Origin: Paraburkholderia sacchari
Lineage (GTDB): Bacteria > Pseudomonadota > Gammaproteobacteria > Burkholderiales > Burkholderiaceae
NCBI RefSeq assembly: GCF_000785435.2
Contig: NZ_JTDB02000011.1
Location: 1 to 64,000, forward strand
Length of the DNA stretch: 64,000 nt
Reading direction: 5' to 3'
Shown here: in pieces, positions 60,862 to 64,000 of the stretch
Layout of the letters: the number at the start of each line of letters is the position of its first letter
How positions within the stretch are numbered: position 1 is the stretch's first letter
Program-made: the position numbers and the translations under genes
The notes under the pieces: generated by a model
Databases searched by the model: none
Seen by the model: only the letters and a program-made list of their open reading frames with translations
Told to the model about the DNA's origin: nothing

Positions 60862-61221
60862 ATGTCTGGAGTGCTAACCACTGCGAGCAACGTGACCTGC
60901 GGTCACGCGGGCAACGTATCGACATCGAGCTCCACGAAGCTGCAGGTGAACGGCGCGGCCGTTTTGCTTCAAAGCGGCATTGCGGGCCAGTCGATCGCGG
61001 GATGCTCGACGCCGCCCGCTTCCGATGCGTCCGGCCCGACCGCGAAGCCATGCACGACGGTCGCCTCGGTGACCGGCGGCCCCGCTGGCAAGCTTCAGGC
61101 CGACAGCCAGCCGGTGATGCTCGACACGCTGGCGGGCACCACGGACGGCATGGTGGCCAAGACCACCCCGCAACAATTGCTCGCGGGCATCGCCGGGCAA
61201 ACGAAACTCACCGCCAGCTAG
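60862..61221 (+). CDS. PAAR-like spike tip protein
   Basis: A 119-residue protein with the two-half pattern of PAAR-like tips: CGHAGNVSTSSSTKLQVNGA, VLLQSGIAGQSIAGC, then PCTTVASVTGGPAGKLQADS and QPVMLDTLAGT. Cysteines and a histidine at the start and middle could bind the tip metal. It would sharpen the spike encoded just upstream. ATG 60862 follows GAGGAG. Confidence 0.7.
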   Translation: MSGVLTTASNVTCGHAGNVSTSSSTKLQVNGAAVLLQSGIAGQSIAGCSTPPASDASGPTAKPCTTVASVTGGPAGKLQADSQPVMLDTLAGTTDGMVAKTTPQQLLAGIAGQTKLTAS

Positions 61222-61278
61222 CGGCAGACCACAGGCAAGCACACGGACGTACGTCAGGGCACCCCTCAGGGAGGACCG

Positions 61279-61773
61279 ATGACCGACCAACAGAAAGACC
61301 CGTTGCGGCGCAGGGTGCTGGGCTGGGGCATTGCGTGCGCCCCAGCCGAAGCCAACGCCGATATCGGACGCGACATCCGCTTCGTGACCACGAACGGCCT
61401 GCTCGATCTCGCGTGCGTCGAGCTGATCGACAACCTGGGCCAGTCGCTGTCCATCGCGCTGACCACCGCGCTCGGCAGCGACCTGTTCAACGTCGGCTAC
61501 GGCTTCGACGGCATCAACGCCATCGCCGAGGAGACCAACCCGGTCCTGATGCGCGAGCGCATTCGCATCGCGGTCATCAAGGTGCTGCGCGCCGACCCGC
61601 GCATCCGGCGCATCGTCGACGTCAAGCTCGAAGATGGCCGCCTCGACCCCATCACGGCCGGCAGCCGCATCCTCGATGTGCGCGTAGCGTTCGAGACGCT
61701 CTCGGGCGATACGTACTCGGTGAATATCGATCAAATCGCGCTCGGCGCGGGCCAGGTGACGACGAATGGCTGA
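61279..61773 (+). CDS. Baseplate wedge protein, gp25-like
   Basis: A 164-residue protein with the gp25/W pattern: DLACVELIDNLGQSLSIALTTALGSDLFNVGYGFDGI in parts (NLGQSLSIALTTALGSDLF, GYGFDG), then RIRIAVIKVLRADPRIRRIV. It links sheath initiation to the baseplate. The stop overlaps the baseplate J start by eight bases. Confidence 0.75.
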   Translation: MTDQQKDPLRRRVLGWGIACAPAEANADIGRDIRFVTTNGLLDLACVELIDNLGQSLSIALTTALGSDLFNVGYGFDGINAIAEETNPVLMRERIRIAVIKVLRADPRIRRIVDVKLEDGRLDPITAGSRILDVRVAFETLSGDTYSVNIDQIALGAGQVTTNG

Positions 61774-63214
61774 CCAGAACCCCACCAGTATCGACACCGC
61801 CGACGTGCTGGCGGTGGACGCGTCCGTGATCCGGACGACCAGCGCGGCCCCTTACGGCGTCACGCCGCAAGGGTTCTACGCGAAGCCGTTCGCGCGACTG
61901 CTCGCCGAAAAGCTCGCGCTTGGCCGCGCGCTGTTCGGCACCGACCTCGACCTCACCTCGGGCTCGGTCGTGCGCAAGCTCTTCGAGGTCGCGGCGCTGG
62001 AAGACGCCCGCACCTGGACGGCGCTCGGCGCGATCTACGACAACATGTTCGTGGTGTCGGCCGAGGGCCAGGCATTGAGCAGCCTCGGCGCGGAACTCGG
62101 CCTGCCGCGGCCCTGGCTGGAGGCGACCGGCAAGATCACGCTGAAGCTCACAGGCACGTTGCCGGCCGGCTTCGCGCAGATCACGATCCCGCGCGGCGCG
62201 CGGCTGCTGACACCGGGCGGGCATCACGTCGCGACCGACGAATCGGCGACGATCACCGCCGCGAGCCCGCAGGCCGATATCGCCGTCGTCGCGTTCTACC
62301 CGGGGCCTTCGCACAATCTCGACCCAGCTGTCACGGCAGCGGATGGCAGCCATCCGCAGCGAATCGACCGCTGGAATCCGTACGACACGAAGCTCGCCGA
62401 TTTGCGGGCCGCCGAAGAAGCCGCGAACAAGGAACTCATCAGCATCACGCACAGCGAGAAGCTGACCGGCGGCGAACTGCAATGGCCCGACGCGCGCTAC
62501 CGCTCGATGCTGCTGCGCGCGCCGCGCTCGATCTGGACCGTCGACGCGATCCAGATCGCGGTGTCGCTCGTGCCGGGCGTGCGCCAGGCGCTGATCCGCG
62601 ACGCGTGGGGCGGGCTCGACATCAACCAGTCGATCTTCGGAAACTTCAACTTTGTCGAGCGCGTGTTCGGCAGCGAGCGCGACCTCGGGAATCCTTACTA
62701 TTTCACCGTACTCGTATCGCCCACGGATTCGGCAATCTGGGACGGGCCCGACGGCCTCGAAGCCTCGGTGCTCACGGCCATCGAGGATCTGCGCCCGATC
62801 GGTATCTTCCCGCAGGTGCAGCAGGCCGAGCAGATCGGCATCTGTGTGAACGCGGACCTGGTCGTGCGCGGAATTCCGATGCCGTTCGGCTCGAAGGCGT
62901 CCGTCAACGCATCGGCTCCGGCCCAGGCGCTGAAGGCGCGGCTCAACGAACGGCTGCGCCGCTACATCGACAGCCTGTCGTTCGGCGAGCCGGTGCGAGT
63001 TTCGGAAGTGATCTGGGCCATGATGAGCGAGCCCGGCATCACCGATGTCCAGAACGTCATGCTGCTCCGCTATCCGCCCGCGATGGAAAACATCGACTTC
63101 ACCCAGGCGCCGACGAACGGCCCCGCCGGGCCCGGCTGCGGTCTGAACATCGATCTGGCGATCAACCAGGTGGCCGATTTCGTGGACACCGCAACGATGC
63201 TGACGATCATATGA
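61766..63214 (+). CDS. Baseplate J-like protein
   Basis: A 482-residue wedge protein of the gpJ/Afp11 type. It has a helical N-terminus (GFYAKPFARLLAEKLALGRA, VRKLFEVAALEDARTWTALG), the characteristic early IYDNMFVVSAEGQALSSLGA-like segment, ITIPRGARLLTPGGHHVATD and a C-terminal part with SFGEPVRVSEVIWAMMSEPG. The start overlaps the gp25-like gene. It would form the baseplate ring that triggers contraction. Confidence 0.82.
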   Translation: MADQNPTSIDTADVLAVDASVIRTTSAAPYGVTPQGFYAKPFARLLAEKLALGRALFGTDLDLTSGSVVRKLFEVAALEDARTWTALGAIYDNMFVVSAEGQALSSLGAELGLPRPWLEATGKITLKLTGTLPAGFAQITIPRGARLLTPGGHHVATDESATITAASPQADIAVVAFYPGPSHNLDPAVTAADGSHPQRIDRWNPYDTKLADLRAAEEAANKELISITHSEKLTGGELQWPDARYRSMLLRAPRSIWTVDAIQIAVSLVPGVRQALIRDAWGGLDINQSIFGNFNFVERVFGSERDLGNPYYFTVLVSPTDSAIWDGPDGLEASVLTAIEDLRPIGIFPQVQQAEQIGICVNADLVVRGIPMPFGSKASVNASAPAQALKARLNERLRRYIDSLSFGEPVRVSEVIWAMMSEPGITDVQNVMLLRYPPAMENIDFTQAPTNGPAGPGCGLNIDLAINQVADFVDTATMLTII

Positions 63215-63269
63215 GACGCGCAACCGCCGAGATGGGCCACGCGCGAACGCTGCGCCGCAAGGAGGCGCC

Positions 63270-64000
63270 ATGGCTGACATTCTGAAGCCCGACCGCTGGG
63301 CGGCGGCGTCGCAAGGCAATATGTTCGCGAATCTCACCGCGCCGTTCGCGGGCGGCGCGCAGGTGCGGGACATCGCGTGCGACGCCACGGGCCACGCGGC
63401 GATTCCCGACGTGACCCGCGACCCGCTGCTCGTCGTCGCGCCGGCCGCCGCGCTCGGCGCAAGCGGTCTGCAGGTCAGCGCCGTGCTGCTTCCGGGCAAC
63501 GCGCCGGCAAGCTTCAGCACCGCTGTATTCGCCCCGTGGACCGAAGCTGGCGCGTTCGTGCCGCTCCATCTGCCGACGGTCGATCCGGACGTCCGGACAG
63601 CCGCGCCGTTCACGCTCGTGCTCACGCTAGCCGCCATAGCGGCCGATGGCACGACGAGCGCCATCGCCGCCAATCAGATCGCGAACCTGATCCAGCTTCA
63701 ATTGATCGAAGGGATCTTCGGCCGGCTCCTCTACGCGCTTTCGGCCGAGAAACACACGATCCGACGTCAGGCGCGCGAATTGGCCGCGATGCGGCAACTG
63801 GCCGGCGCGGCAGGCGACGCGCTCGACCGCGTGGGCGCGGAAGTGGCCGTGCCGCGTCTCGCCGACCGGCTCGCCGCCGATGCGGGGCACATCGTTCTCC
63901 AGCCCTGGACCGATGCCGGCGGCGCACCGGTTCCGGAACCCGACGACAATTACCGTCGCCGGCTCGCCCTGTTCAGGCCATTCCTGCGCGCGACCCGCGC
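63270..64000 (+). CDS. Next baseplate-region protein, cut by the window end
   Basis: An open frame from ATG 63270 (behind AAGGAGG) to the window edge, 243 codons so far. It starts MADILKPDRWAAASQGNMFA and continues with GTTSAIAANQIANLIQLQLI and a helical stretch with many Arg/Ala, then DDNYRRRLALFRPFLRATR at the edge. By position it is the counterpart of Afp12-type baseplate proteins, which are much longer. The family is not certain from this part. Confidence 0.65.
   Translation, partial: MADILKPDRWAAASQGNMFANLTAPFAGGAQVRDIACDATGHAAIPDVTRDPLLVVAPAAALGASGLQVSAVLLPGNAPASFSTAVFAPWTEAGAFVPLHLPTVDPDVRTAAPFTLVLTLAAIAADGTTSAIAANQIANLIQLQLIEGIFGRLLYALSAEKHTIRRQARELAAMRQLAGAAGDALDRVGAEVAVPRLADRLAADAGHIVLQPWTDAGGAPVPEPDDNYRRRLALFRPFLRATR

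Overview
The window looks like chromosomal or megaplasmid DNA of a high-GC betaproteobacterium, most likely Burkholderia sensu lato (Paraburkholderia-type). This rests on the Burkholderia-style general porins, the 1.6-kDa-residue-class NAD-glutamate dehydrogenase, the cat/ben arrangement and the codon usage; no rRNA or other taxonomic marker is present. It is mostly accessory metabolism, bounded on the left by a wrecked type VI secretion (T6SS) locus and on the right by a contractile phage-tail-like (contractile injection system, CIS) gene cluster that runs off the window end.

Layout. 1-5.9 kb: T6SS remains (tssM 5' part cut by an insertion-sequence end, an intact tssL-OmpA gene, a tssK missing its 5' third, then on the opposite strand a tssM 3' scrap and a short tssL-like gene), closed by an IS3-family element with a 199-bp tandem duplication at one end. 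6.2-11 kb: NAD-glutamate dehydrogenase. 11.3-20.8 kb: galactan utilisation (secreted GH53 endo-galactanase, GH42 beta-galactosidase, carbohydrate ABC importer, LacI-type repressor with two clear operators). 20.7-25.6 kb: PQQ glucose dehydrogenase sandwiched between two porins. 25.8-28.3 kb: marR - M20 amidohydrolase - TRIC-type membrane protein operon with a perfect MarR palindrome. 28.4-35.8 kb: benzoate to beta-ketoadipate enol-lactone pathway, catA-benABCD on the minus strand and catR-catB-catC on the plus strand, with matching LysR-type operators at both promoters. 36-44.5 kb: J-domain protein, DUF427 protein, MFS transporter, alcohol dehydrogenase, GlxA-type AraC regulator, rhodanese, a NIPSNAP pseudogene, a PAS-PAS-GGDEF protein and HU. 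44.7-48.0 kb: putrescine-type puuB-puuR-puuA set with a symmetric operator. 48.1-48.75 kb: truncated scraps of a second catA and of a porin. 49.1-64 kb: CIS cluster.

The CIS cluster reads as one tightly packed operon: unknown 313-aa protein, sheath, tube, 77-aa protein, a 1585-aa giant protein, a 239-aa protein, a GpU-like protein, a 215-aa protein, hub/spike, PAAR-like tip, gp25-like wedge, baseplate J, and an incomplete next gene. No capsid, terminase, lysis or integrase gene is visible, so a tailocin/eCIS-like particle is favoured over a whole prophage, although the right end is outside the window. The giant protein is the most interesting item: it sits where a tape measure would be, but it has a central hydrophobic block and a C-terminal tail with a weak nuclease-like motif, so it may be a tape measure, a cargo toxin, or both. 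All function calls are by reading the sequence; no database search was run.
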